The notes under the pieces: model-generated
What the model was told of the DNA's origin: nothing
The model's input: only the letters and a program-made list of their open reading frames with translations
The model's database searches: none
From: Streptomyces sp. BV286
Lineage (GTDB): Bacteria; Actinomycetota; Actinomycetes; Streptomycetales; Streptomycetaceae
NCBI RefSeq assembly: GCF_019090165.1
Contig: NZ_JAHRIB010000061.1
Span: 110,258-174,257, forward strand
Reading direction: 5' to 3'
DNA: 64,000 nucleotides
Program-made: the position numbers and the translations under genes
Shown: positions 1 to 6,959 of the stretch, piece by piece
Layout: each line of letters starts with the position of its first letter
Numbering within the stretch: position 1 is the first letter of the stretch

Positions 1-571
1 CAGCGGAGGCACCGCCGACCGCCCAGAACGCGGAGCGCCAGCCGAGGCTCTCGCCGAGGAAGGCGCCCGCCGGGACGCCGAGGACGTTCGCGATCGACAG
101 ACCGCCGATCATCACGGCGAGCGCCCGGGCGCGGGAGCTCACCGGCACCATGGCCACGGCCACGGCCGCGCCGACCGCCCAGAAGCCGGCGCAGGCCAGC
201 GCGCTGATCACCCGGGAGGCGAAGAGCACGGCGTAGTTCGGGGCGAGCGCGCCCGCGAACTGGCCGAGGCCGAAGACGGCGATGAGCGCGATGAGGGTCG
301 TACGGCGGGGCAGCCGGAGTGTCGCCACGGCCAACAGGGGCGCGCCGACGACCATGCCGACCGCGAAGGCCGATATCAGCAGGCCGGCCCGCGGAATGGA
401 CACGCCCATGTCGTCCGCGACCGCCGGCAGCAGTCCGGAGAGCATGAACTCGCTGGTGCCCAGTGCGAAGACGGAGAGCCCCAGGACGTAGACGGCCAGG
501 GGCATGCGCGTACGGGTACGGTGGGAGGGGCGGGCATCGGTGCTGGTGCTCTTGCGCGTGGGGACGGGCAT
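1..571 (-). CDS. MFS drug-efflux transporter, Cmx/CmrA-like (C-terminus outside window)
   Basis: Proton-driven multidrug efflux permease of the major facilitator superfamily, predicted in the cytoplasmic membrane. Only the first ~190 residues lie in the window; the reading frame runs off the left edge. After a 23-residue basic N-terminal tail (TRKSTSTDARPSHRTRTR) the first helix reads MPLAVYVLGLSVFALGTSEF, followed by MLSGLLPAVADDMGVSIP and AGLLISAFAVGMVVGAP. These closely follow the Cmx/CmrA chloramphenicol-export subgroup of 12-TM MFS proteins. The ATG at 571 is the start that leaves the complete helix 1. The actual substrate cannot be told from sequence. It is followed upstream, on the same strand, by the HD-domain gene. 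Confidence 0.88.
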   Translation of the reverse strand, partial: MPVPTRKSTSTDARPSHRTRTRMPLAVYVLGLSVFALGTSEFMLSGLLPAVADDMGVSIPRAGLLISAFAVGMVVGAPLLAVATLRLPRRTTLIALIAVFGLGQFAGALAPNYAVLFASRVISALACAGFWAVGAAVAVAMVPVSSRARALAVMIGGLSIANVLGVPAGAFLGESLGWRSAFWAVGGASA

Positions 572-619
572 ATCAGGTGCCAACCTCGACGGCGGGCAGA
601 CCATTCCATCGGCTGGGGT

Positions 620-1261
620 TCAGGCCGTCAACCGGTCCAGCTCGGCCGTCAGGTTGTGGCGGGCCGGGCCCTCCCATTCCCTTGTGCCGTACGGGGTGTG
701 GAAGAGGCGGGGGAGGTCCAGGAGCTGCCGGAGGATCGAGGCGCGGCCCTCGCGGAAGGCGTCCGGCGGCACGAAGGCGTACTCCTCGCGGACCGCGGCC
801 GTGTAGGCGGTGTAGGCGTCGGCGGACGAGGCGAGGACCGCCAGGTCGGCGTCGCACAGGACCTGGCCGTTCGGGTCGTCGTCGGCCGGGGCGTGCGTGA
901 CCGTCAGCCGGACCAGGCGGGCGACCTCGGTGGTGGCGGTGGCGGACAGGCCGGCCTCGGGGAGCGCGCGCTCGGCGAGACGGGCCGAGCGTTCCTCGTT
1001 CTCGGAGCGGTCGGGGAGGTAGACCGCGTCGTGGAACCACGCGGCCAGCCGGACCAGGTCCGGGTCGTCCGCGGCCTTCTCCAGCACGTCGACGTGGTCC
1101 AGCACCGCCGTGAGGTGATCGAGGGTGTGATAGCGCCGCTGGGGCTCGGACCAGCGGGCGAGGAGGTTGTCCGCGTAGGGCGCGGGGTCGGGGGTCGCCG
1201 TCCCACGGCTCCTGTCGAGCGCGTGGGACCAACGAGTGCGGAGGGCGTCGGGGTCGGCCAT
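620..1261 (-). CDS. HD-domain metal-dependent phosphohydrolase-like protein
   Basis: 213-residue protein of the predicted metal-dependent HD superfamily phosphohydrolases (the group annotated as N-methyl-D-aspartate-receptor-subunit-like HD proteins in bacteria). The metal ligands are visible as the His of RRYHTLDHL and the His-Asp pair of LAAWFHDAVY, with a later Asp in VLCDADLAVLA. The family is soluble and its substrate is unknown. The ATG at 1261 (MADPDALRTRW) was chosen; an ATG three codons upstream (1270) is equally usable. It lies 48 bp before the MFS gene on the same strand and may be co-transcribed with it. Confidence 0.85.
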   Translation of the reverse strand: MADPDALRTRWSHALDRSRGTATPDPAPYADNLLARWSEPQRRYHTLDHLTAVLDHVDVLEKAADDPDLVRLAAWFHDAVYLPDRSENEERSARLAERALPEAGLSATATTEVARLVRLTVTHAPADDDPNGQVLCDADLAVLASSADAYTAYTAAVREEYAFVPPDAFREGRASILRQLLDLPRLFHTPYGTREWEGPARHNLTAELDRLTA

Positions 1262-1390
1262 GGACCCCATTGTCCGCCCGCCGCCACCTTGTATCTGTCC
1301 CGGCCGCCACCTGGCATCGGCCAGGCCGCCACCTGGCAACCGTCCCCGTCGCCTCCTGCCCTCCGTCTCGGCCGCCTCAGGTTCCTCCGT

Positions 1391-1486
1391 CCCGGCTGGT
1401 TACCGGTCGTGCGTCCCGGCTGGTTACCGGTCGTCCGTCCCGGCTGGTTGCCGGTCGTGCGCGCCGGCTGGTCACCGGTCGTGCCC
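1391..1486. repeat. 24-bp tandem repeat, four copies
   Basis: Four consecutive 24-nt units start at 1391, 1415, 1439 and 1463. Each reads approximately CCCGGCTGGTTACCGGTCGT followed by GCGT-like variants. The third and fourth copies differ from the first by a few substitutions. The array sits between the HD gene and the DUF397 gene (both minus strand) and overlaps the last few codons of the latter. A shorter GCCGCCACCTtg/GGC motif is repeated just to its left (about 1278-1340). Confidence 0.8.
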
Positions 1487-1759
1487 GGCGGTCGCCGCGA
1501 CGAAGGACGACCAGGCGGCCGCACCGAATACCAGCACGCCTCGGGAGGGGGCCTTGCTGTCGCGGACGGGGACGATGCCGGGGAGGTCGTCGCGGACCTC
1601 GACGCAGTCGTCGCTGCTGCCGCTGCTGTAGCTGGACTTACGCCACGACAGGGCCGCACCGGCTATGTCGGCGGCAGCGTTGACGCAGTCATCACCGCTG
1701 CCGCCACTGCAGCTGCTCTTACGCCAGGTTGCGGTCGTGAGATCGGGCGCGGGGCTCAT
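1472..1759 (-). CDS. DUF397 protein with duplicated DUF397 core
   Basis: 95-residue small protein of the DUF397 family, which in Streptomyces accompanies XRE-type regulators (BldB-like/abaA-type modules). Two partial copies of the signature are present: ATWRKSSCSGGSGDDCVNAA (about residues 10-29) and LSWRKSSYSSGSSDDCVEV (about 37-55). Only the second is followed by the usual VRDSK tail and the AWSSFVAA ending, so the first copy looks like an internal partial duplication. The start ATG at 1759 has GAGGAG upstream and overlaps the end of the XRE gene by 41 nt, which is the usual translationally coupled arrangement. Confidence 0.9.
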   Translation of the reverse strand: MSPAPDLTTATWRKSSCSGGSGDDCVNAAADIAGAALSWRKSSYSSGSSDDCVEVRDDLPGIVPVRDSKAPSRGVLVFGAAAWSSFVAATAGHDR

Positions 1760-2582
1760 GCTCGTACTCCTCGGCCGCCTGCTCGATCAGGTCGAGGGAC
1801 GCGTCAGGCGACAAGGCCGCGGCCCCGAGCAGATCGTAGGTGAGCGAGCATCGGGTCACCACGGTCGGATCGTCCAACAGACGGCCGGTTTCGGCACCTT
1901 GGGCGTACACGAGAGGCGGGGCGTCGTCGAAGGCCATGAGTTTGAAGACGCCCGCCATTCCTGCGTGCGCGCCCTCCGAGAGGGGCAGCACCTGGGCGAT
2001 GATCCGGTTGCTGCGGATCATGGCGGCGATGTGGCGCAACTGCTCGGCCATGATCTCCGGGCCACCCACCGGGCGCCGCAGAATGATCTCGTCCACGATC
2101 GCCCAGTAGCGCGGCGTCGCCGGGTCGTCGAAGATGCCTGCCCGGACCAGCCGGGCCGCCACCCGCTCCTCCACGATGTCCGGCGACAGGGCCCGGTCGT
2201 ACGCCCGGATCACTGCCCGCATGTACGCCTCGGTCTGGAGCAGACCCGGAGCGGTGAGCGGCGCCCAGTCCTTGACCGACTGCGCCAGCCCCTCGAACTC
2301 GACGACGTCCGCGAAGTGATGTTCGTAGGGCGATCTCATCGCGGCTGCGAGGTTCCGCACGAAGAACCCGTCCGTCTTCAGGATCTCGTCGGCCATCTGC
2401 GCGTACTCCGGCTGCATCCGGCGGATACCGGCCTCCAGTTGCCCGACGAACGAGCCGCTGACGAACATACGGGTGCCCAGCTCCTCCTGGGAGAGACCGG
2501 CCTCCTCGCGCTGGTGGCGGAGCTCGGCGCCGTACAGCGCGCGGGGGGACTGGGACGGATCGAGTCGCTTCGACTGAGACAT
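1719..2582 (-). CDS. XRE-family helix-turn-helix regulator with DUF5753 domain
   Basis: 287-residue DNA-binding regulator. An N-terminal XRE helix-turn-helix covers about residues 15-75 (ALYGAELRHQREEAGLSQEE, VSGSFVGQLEAGIRRM). It is followed by the DUF5753 domain, recognised by the segment PGLLQTEAYMRAVI and the closing part QVLPLSEGAHAGMAGVF. These proteins occur in many paralogous pairs with DUF397 proteins in Streptomyces; the targets of most are unknown. The ATG at 2582 gives MSQSKRLDPSQ and is preceded by AGGGAGTTGCCCC. It is divergent from cutC, sharing a 168-bp promoter region. Confidence 0.92.
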   Translation of the reverse strand: MSQSKRLDPSQSPRALYGAELRHQREEAGLSQEELGTRMFVSGSFVGQLEAGIRRMQPEYAQMADEILKTDGFFVRNLAAAMRSPYEHHFADVVEFEGLAQSVKDWAPLTAPGLLQTEAYMRAVIRAYDRALSPDIVEERVAARLVRAGIFDDPATPRYWAIVDEIILRRPVGGPEIMAEQLRHIAAMIRSNRIIAQVLPLSEGAHAGMAGVFKLMAFDDAPPLVYAQGAETGRLLDDPTVVTRCSLTYDLLGAAALSPDASLDLIEQAAEEYEHEPRARSHDRNLA

Positions 2583-2711
2583 GGGGGCAACTCCCTTTCG
2601 CGCGGCTGACGTTGTCGGACGGCGCCAGGTCGAGAGTAGTTGCACACAGTGACGTTGCGCGTGCGAATGGTGATATCCGTGGATCTCCGTCGACGGGCGC
2701 GTAGGCTGACT

Positions 2712-2727
2712 ATTGGACTAGACCTGT
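2712..2727 (+). promoter_or_regulatory. dre-like (DasR-type) operator candidate upstream of cutC
   Basis: The 16-mer ATTGGACTAGACCTGT matches the published DasR-responsive element form ACTGGTCTAGACCACT at 12 of 16 positions, including the central CTAGACC. It lies 23 bp before the cutC start, where a repressor could block transcription. The match is by eye and the assignment to DasR, rather than another GntR/HutC-type regulator, is inference. Confidence 0.4.
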
Positions 2728-2750
2728 AGCCGCCCGAGGGAAGAGGTCCT

Positions 2751-3446
2751 ATGAGCAAGCGTGCAGTCCTGGAGGTGATCGCGCTCGACCCCGAGGACGC
2801 GGTCGCCGCCGAGGCCGGAGGCGCGGACCGGCTGGAACTGGTCGCCGACATGGCCGCCGACGGGCTCACCCCGCCCGTCGCGGCCTTCGCCGGGATCCGG
2901 GACGCCGTCGGTATCTCGCTGCGCGTGATGCTGCGGCTCGCCGACGGGTTCGAGGCCGGGGACGTGCGGGGGCTCGTACGGGCGGCGCGGGAGCTGCGGG
3001 CGGCCGGGGCGGACGAGTTCGTGCTCGGGTTCCTGGACGAGGCCGGAGAGCCCGATCTGCCCGCGCTGGAGTCGGTGCTCGCCGAACTGGACGGCTGCCG
3101 TTGGACGTTCCACCGGGCGATCGACCGCGCGGCCGACCGTGACGCCCTGCGCAAGCGGCTCTCCGACCTGCCCGGTCTGGACACGTATCTCACGGCGGGG
3201 TCGGCGGCCGGGGTGGACGAGGGTCTGCCGACGCTTCTCGCGGAGGCGGCGAGGCGGGGTGAGCCGGGTTATGAGCCGCGGCTCCTCGTGGGCGGGGGTC
3301 TTCGCCTCGGTCACGTGGCGCGGCTGCGGGCGGTGGGGGTCGACGCGTTCCACATCGGTGGGGCGGCCCGGCCGGGGGGCTGGGCGGCGCCGGTCTCCGC
3401 GGAGGCGGTACGGGAGTGGCGAGCGGCGCTGGACGCCGCCGCCTGA
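2751..3446 (+). CDS. cutC: Copper homeostasis protein CutC family
   Basis: 231-residue TIM-barrel protein of the CutC family, cytosolic, historically linked to copper tolerance although its biochemical activity is still debated. The N-terminus LEVIALDPEDAVAAEAGGAD with RLELVADMAADGLTPP is diagnostic for the family. Later segments LRVMLRL, WTFHRAID, LTAGSAAGVDEGLPTLL and LLVGGGLRLGHVARLRAVGV follow the barrel order. Its length is close to the usual 230-250. The ATG at 2751 follows AGGGAAGAGG. It is divergent from the XRE gene and is followed by a repeat-rich intergenic region that separates it from the convergent helR. Confidence 0.92.
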   Translation: MSKRAVLEVIALDPEDAVAAEAGGADRLELVADMAADGLTPPVAAFAGIRDAVGISLRVMLRLADGFEAGDVRGLVRAARELRAAGADEFVLGFLDEAGEPDLPALESVLAELDGCRWTFHRAIDRAADRDALRKRLSDLPGLDTYLTAGSAAGVDEGLPTLLAEAARRGEPGYEPRLLVGGGLRLGHVARLRAVGVDAFHIGGAARPGGWAAPVSAEAVREWRAALDAAA

Positions 3447-4060
3447 ACCTTGGCCTCCGGCCCCGGCCCCGCCTTGGCTTCCGGCCCGCCTTGGCCTCCG
3501 GCCCGGCTTGGCCTCCGGCCCTGGGTGCCTCGATCACGGCTGCGGGCAGGTGGGGGCTGGGTGCGCAGTTCCCCGCGCCCCTGAGGTGGTGGGGCCGCGG
3601 GGCGGGTTGTCGGGCGCGGGCCCGACGTGGCTGGTCGCGCAGTTCCCCGCGCCCCTGAGGTGGGTGGGGGGAAGCGGGGAGTGCCGGGCGCGGGTGACGC
3701 GTACGGGCAGGGGCGCAGCCCCGCCCGCCAGGGGCGCGAGGAACTGCGCGACCAGCCCCCACCGACCCGCGGGTGACTACCGGTCGGGCAGGGGCGCAGC
3801 CCGGCCCGTCAGGGGCGCGGGGAACTGCGCGATCAGCCCCCACCGGCCGGCGGGTGACTGCCGGTCGGGCAGGGGCGCAGCCCGGCCCGTCAGGGGCGCG
3901 GGGAACTGCGCGATCAGCCCCCACCGGCCCGCGGGCGACTGCCGGTCGGGCAGGGGGCGCAGCCCCGCTCGTCAGGGGCGCGGGGAACTGCGCGAGCGGC
4001 TCCCGCCGGTCCGCGGACGGCGGCGCACGCCGGTGGACGGGCGGCGGGAAGCCGGCGGGG
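3447..4060. repeat. Intergenic region with 81-bp tandem repeats and dispersed Streptomyces element
   Basis: No gene is seen in this 614-bp space between the convergent cutC and helR. It holds two minus-orientation copies of the dispersed element (3561-3586 and 3631-3660) and then plus-orientation copies at 3729-3757, 3810-3838, 3891-3919 and about 3973-4000. The plus copies are embedded in an 81-bp tandem repeat with units beginning at 3770, 3851 and 3932, plus a partial earlier unit from about 3700. The minus and plus copies face each other and can pair as long hairpins, so the region probably also terminates both genes. The leftmost part (3447-3540) has short repeats of GGCCTCCGGCCC. Confidence 0.85.
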
Positions 4061-6136
4061 CTACGGCGTGGCCAACTGCGTCGGCAAGGCCGCCGCGTGC
4101 GTCACGATCAGACCCGACACCGCTCGGGTCAGCGTGACGTACAGCCGACGCAACCCCGTCCGCTCGTCCGGCTCCGCGTCCACGACGGCCCGGGGCTCGT
4201 CCAGCACCACGTAGTCGTACTCCAGGCCCTTGGCGAGAGAGGCCGGGACAAGCGTGAGCCGGGCGGCGGCCGTCGTCTCCTCGCCGGGCGCGAGGTGCGG
4301 CAGGCCCGCCTCCGCCAACGCCTCCGCCAGCAACGGCACCCGCACGTCGGCCGCGATCAGCCCCACCGAACCCTCGTGGCGCAACAACTCCTCGCAGGCC
4401 GCGACCACTTCGCTGTCCGCGCCGATCCCGCGGACCTCGAAGAAGCCCGGATTCTCCCGCACCGACGCCACCGGCGTCAGGCCCGGCGCGATGTGGGGCA
4501 GCAGCCGGGACGCGTACGTGATGACGTCCGTCGGCACGCGGAAGCCCGCCGTCAGTTCCTCGACGACCGCCTCCGCCTTGCCCAGATGGGCCAGCGCCTC
4601 GTCCCAGCTCCGCGTCGCCCAGGGCGTCGTGCCCTGCGCCAGGTCACCGAGCACGGTCGCCGAACCGGTCGTGCAGCGCCGGCCCACCGCCCGGTACTGC
4701 ATGGGGGACAGGTCCTGCGCCTCGTCGAGCACCACATGCCCGAGCGAGTGCGTGCGCCGGACCAGGTCCGTGGCCTCGTCCACCAGCACGGCGTCGGCGG
4801 CCGACCACCTGACCGACCTGAGCGACCGAGCGGGCTTCGCCCACAGGATCGTCTTCTGCTCGTCCGCCGTCAGGACACCCTCCGCGTGCAGCGACAGGAA
4901 GTCCGCGTCGGAGAGCAGCCGGAACACGAGTTTCGGCGGATCCACCGGCGGCCAGAGCGCCTTCACCGCCGCCTTCACCGCGGGGTTGCGGGCGACGGCG
5001 TCCTGCACGCGGTCGTCCGGCGCCTCGCCCGACCGCTCCATCTGCACCAGCACCGCGTGCGCGATGCGCTGCGGCAAAGCCTCGCGGGCGGCCCCGTACC
5101 GGATGTCCCGGTCCAGCAACTCCTGCACGATGTCCGTGAGTTCGTACGCCGGTACCCGCCAGCGCCGCGAGCCCCGGACTACCACGACGGGCTCGGTGGG
5201 CAGGGTCACGTGCGCGCGGACGGCCCGGCGCAGCACCTCGGCCATCCGGGCGTCGCCCTTGACGACCGCGGTCGTCGCGTCGTCCGCGCCCCGCACCTCC
5301 ACGTGCGCGACCAGGTCGTCGACCGTGGCCTGCTTGACCTCCAGCTCGCCCAGCGCGGGCAGCACCTGCTCGATGTAGTGAAGGAAGGACGCGTTCGGTC
5401 CGATGACGAGGGTGCCGGTGCGGGCGAGCCGCTCACGGTGGGCGTAGAGGAGGTACGCGACCCGGTGCAGGCCGACGGCCGTCTTCCCGGTGCCCGGACC
5501 GCCCTGCACGCAGACCGTGCCGCCCAGACCGGACCGTACGATCTCGTCCTGCTCCGGCTGGATCGTCGCCACGATGTCGCGCATCGGGCCCACGCGCGGG
5601 CGCTCGATCTCCTGCTGGAGCAGCTTGCTGGTGGCCGCGGCCTCGGCGGGGTCGGAGAGGTGCTCGTCCTCGTACGCGGTGAGGTCGCCGCCCGTGTAAC
5701 CGAAGCGGCGGCGCAGCGCGATGTCCATCGGGGACTTCTTGGAGGCCCGGTAGAAGGGCTGGGACACCGGGGCCCGCCAGTCGATCACCATGGGGTCGCC
5801 CCCGGCGTCGTGGACGTGCCGGCGGCCGATGTAGAAGCGTTCCCCCTGCGCGCCCTCCGCCCGGTCGGCGCCGGGGGCGTGCAGGTAGTCGAGGCGGCCG
5901 AAGAAGAGCGGGGTGTGGGAGAGGTCGGCGAGGGCCTTGATGCGCTCACCGATCTGGCGGCTCAGGACCTCCGCGTTGACCCAGTTCGCGGTGACGTCCC
6001 GGATGTCGAGGGACTGCACGTCCTCCCGCATCGAACGCAGCGCGGCGCGGGAGTGCGAGAGGTGGGCCCGCTCGCGGGAGAGAGGGTCGTCTGACGGAAC
6101 GGCGCCGGGCACGGCGGAGTCGGGCGGGGTGGACAC
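4061..6136 (-). CDS. helR: RNA-polymerase-recycling superfamily 1 helicase-like ATPase (HelR/HelD family)
   Basis: 691-residue UvrD/HelD-type motor ATPase. Family members bind RNA polymerase and release it from stalled or rifamycin-bound complexes. The N-terminal arm (about 1-120) is followed by Walker A GGPGTGKT (about 212-219). Downstream are the Walker B/motif II VVLDEAQDLSPMQ, a motif III-like GDLAQGTTPW, and the C-terminal motifs GLEYDYVVLDEP and RRLYVTLTRA. The actinobacterial HelR subgroup is associated with rifamycin tolerance, which is inferred here from similarity only. The GTG start at 6136 is chosen because CGGAGGC lies 8 nt upstream; more upstream ATGs lack a ribosome site. It is divergent from a small conserved gene. 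Confidence 0.87.
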   Translation of the reverse strand: MSTPPDSAVPGAVPSDDPLSRERAHLSHSRAALRSMREDVQSLDIRDVTANWVNAEVLSRQIGERIKALADLSHTPLFFGRLDYLHAPGADRAEGAQGERFYIGRRHVHDAGGDPMVIDWRAPVSQPFYRASKKSPMDIALRRRFGYTGGDLTAYEDEHLSDPAEAAATSKLLQQEIERPRVGPMRDIVATIQPEQDEIVRSGLGGTVCVQGGPGTGKTAVGLHRVAYLLYAHRERLARTGTLVIGPNASFLHYIEQVLPALGELEVKQATVDDLVAHVEVRGADDATTAVVKGDARMAEVLRRAVRAHVTLPTEPVVVVRGSRRWRVPAYELTDIVQELLDRDIRYGAAREALPQRIAHAVLVQMERSGEAPDDRVQDAVARNPAVKAAVKALWPPVDPPKLVFRLLSDADFLSLHAEGVLTADEQKTILWAKPARSLRSVRWSAADAVLVDEATDLVRRTHSLGHVVLDEAQDLSPMQYRAVGRRCTTGSATVLGDLAQGTTPWATRSWDEALAHLGKAEAVVEELTAGFRVPTDVITYASRLLPHIAPGLTPVASVRENPGFFEVRGIGADSEVVAACEELLRHEGSVGLIAADVRVPLLAEALAEAGLPHLAPGEETTAAARLTLVPASLAKGLEYDYVVLDEPRAVVDAEPDERTGLRRLYVTLTRAVSGLIVTHAAALPTQLATP

Positions 6137-6438
6137 GGGCGTTGCCTCCGAGGCCTGCGAGAACTGCCGGGGCGTGGTGAGCCCCGCAGAGTGGCGGTGG
6201 GCCGACCGGTTTCCGTCCGGACGGCGGCGCTCCACGACGGGAGGCGGGCAAGAGCGGAGATCCTAGGCGAGCCGGGGCGGTCGGGGCCAACTGTTTTCCC
6301 GTGCGCGCGTCGCCGTCCCCTAGGGGACGGAGTCCCCCTCCCTACGGGGTGGGAAGGGCCCGGAGTCGTACGAGGGGACGACGGAGGCCAGGTCCCGAGG
6401 CCGATGAAAGCGGGGTGCCCGGATCGCACTATGGATAC
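6137..6438. promoter_or_regulatory. Divergent promoter region helR / small gene, with 18-bp palindrome
   Basis: The 302-bp divergent intergenic region contains a perfect 18-bp palindrome at 6313-6330 (CCGTCCCCTAGGGGACGG). It is about 180 bp from the helR start and 109 bp from the opposite gene. A second, looser inverted segment (GTCCCCCTCCCTACGGGGTGGGAA) follows at once. No coding region is seen. Whether the palindrome is the rifamycin-associated element known upstream of helR genes could not be established; it does not obviously resemble it. Confidence 0.5.
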
Positions 6439-6627
6439 ATGAGCGCAGCGACCTTCACCCCAGCCTCCGTCCGCCCCCGGCCGCCGTCCGGCGCGACCGC
6501 CCTGCAGGGCAGCCACCGGCACCGACTCGGCGACGCCCTGCGCGCCGTCAAGGTCTTCACCGGCGCAGCCCTGGGAGTGGTCCTCCTCGGCGAGTACGAC
6601 GAGCAAGCGGGCGTACACCGCCGGTAG
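6439..6627 (+). CDS. Small conserved hypothetical protein (62 aa)
   Basis: 62-residue protein [20 protein letters not shown]..., with a Pro-rich N-terminus, a basic centre (GSHRHRLGDALRAVKVFTGA), a short hydrophobic stretch (AALGVVLLG) and an acidic/basic tail EYDEQAGVHRR. I recognise the general pattern from Streptomyces genomes but know no function. The hydrophobic stretch is too short for a confident membrane helix. ATG 6439 is preceded by CACTATGGATAC, which offers a -10-like hexamer very close to the start, so the transcript may be leaderless. It is divergent from helR and convergent to the XPB helicase gene. Confidence 0.62.
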   Translation: MSAATFTPASVRPRPPSGATALQGSHRHRLGDALRAVKVFTGAALGVVLLGEYDEQAGVHRR

Positions 6628-6959
6628 GGCCCCGTCCCCGGCCGCGATCCTCGCCAGGGTCGCGCAGCTGTGACACCCGCGCCTCCACCGCACGGCCGCA
6701 CCCCGCCCACGGACCGCGCCCACGGGCCCCGTCAGGGGCGCGGGGAACTGCGCGCCCAGCCACGACGAACCCAGCAGCCGCACGGCCTTCCTTCGGCCCC
6801 CGGGCCTTCCTTCGGCCCCCGGGCCCTCCTTCGGGCCCTCGGCCTGTCCTCGGCCCCCCGGCCTTCCTCCGGGCCCCCGGCCTTCCTCCGGCCCCCGGGC
6901 CTTTCCTCGGCCCCGGGCCCCCGGCCCGGCCTTTCCCCGGCCCCCGCGGAGCGCTCCGC
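6628..6959. repeat. Intergenic: dispersed element copy plus GC-rich degenerate tandem repeat
   Basis: No gene is seen. A plus-orientation copy of the dispersed element lies at 6733-6761. From about 6781 to 6950 there is a degenerate tandem repeat with a unit of roughly 15-18 nt, CCTTCCTTCGGCCCCCGGG and variants, in about ten imperfect copies. It separates the convergent 62-aa gene and XPB helicase gene and could form many alternative hairpins. Confidence 0.75.

Noticed and set aside
521..1843. 440-codon open frame on the plus strand
   Set aside because: Antisense shadow of the HD, DUF397 and XRE genes; composition is Arg/Gly-rich with no domain, as expected from the opposite strand of GC-rich coding DNA.
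3700..4001. CRISPR array
   Set aside because: The 81-bp period is a plain tandem repeat with no variable spacers, and there are no cas genes.
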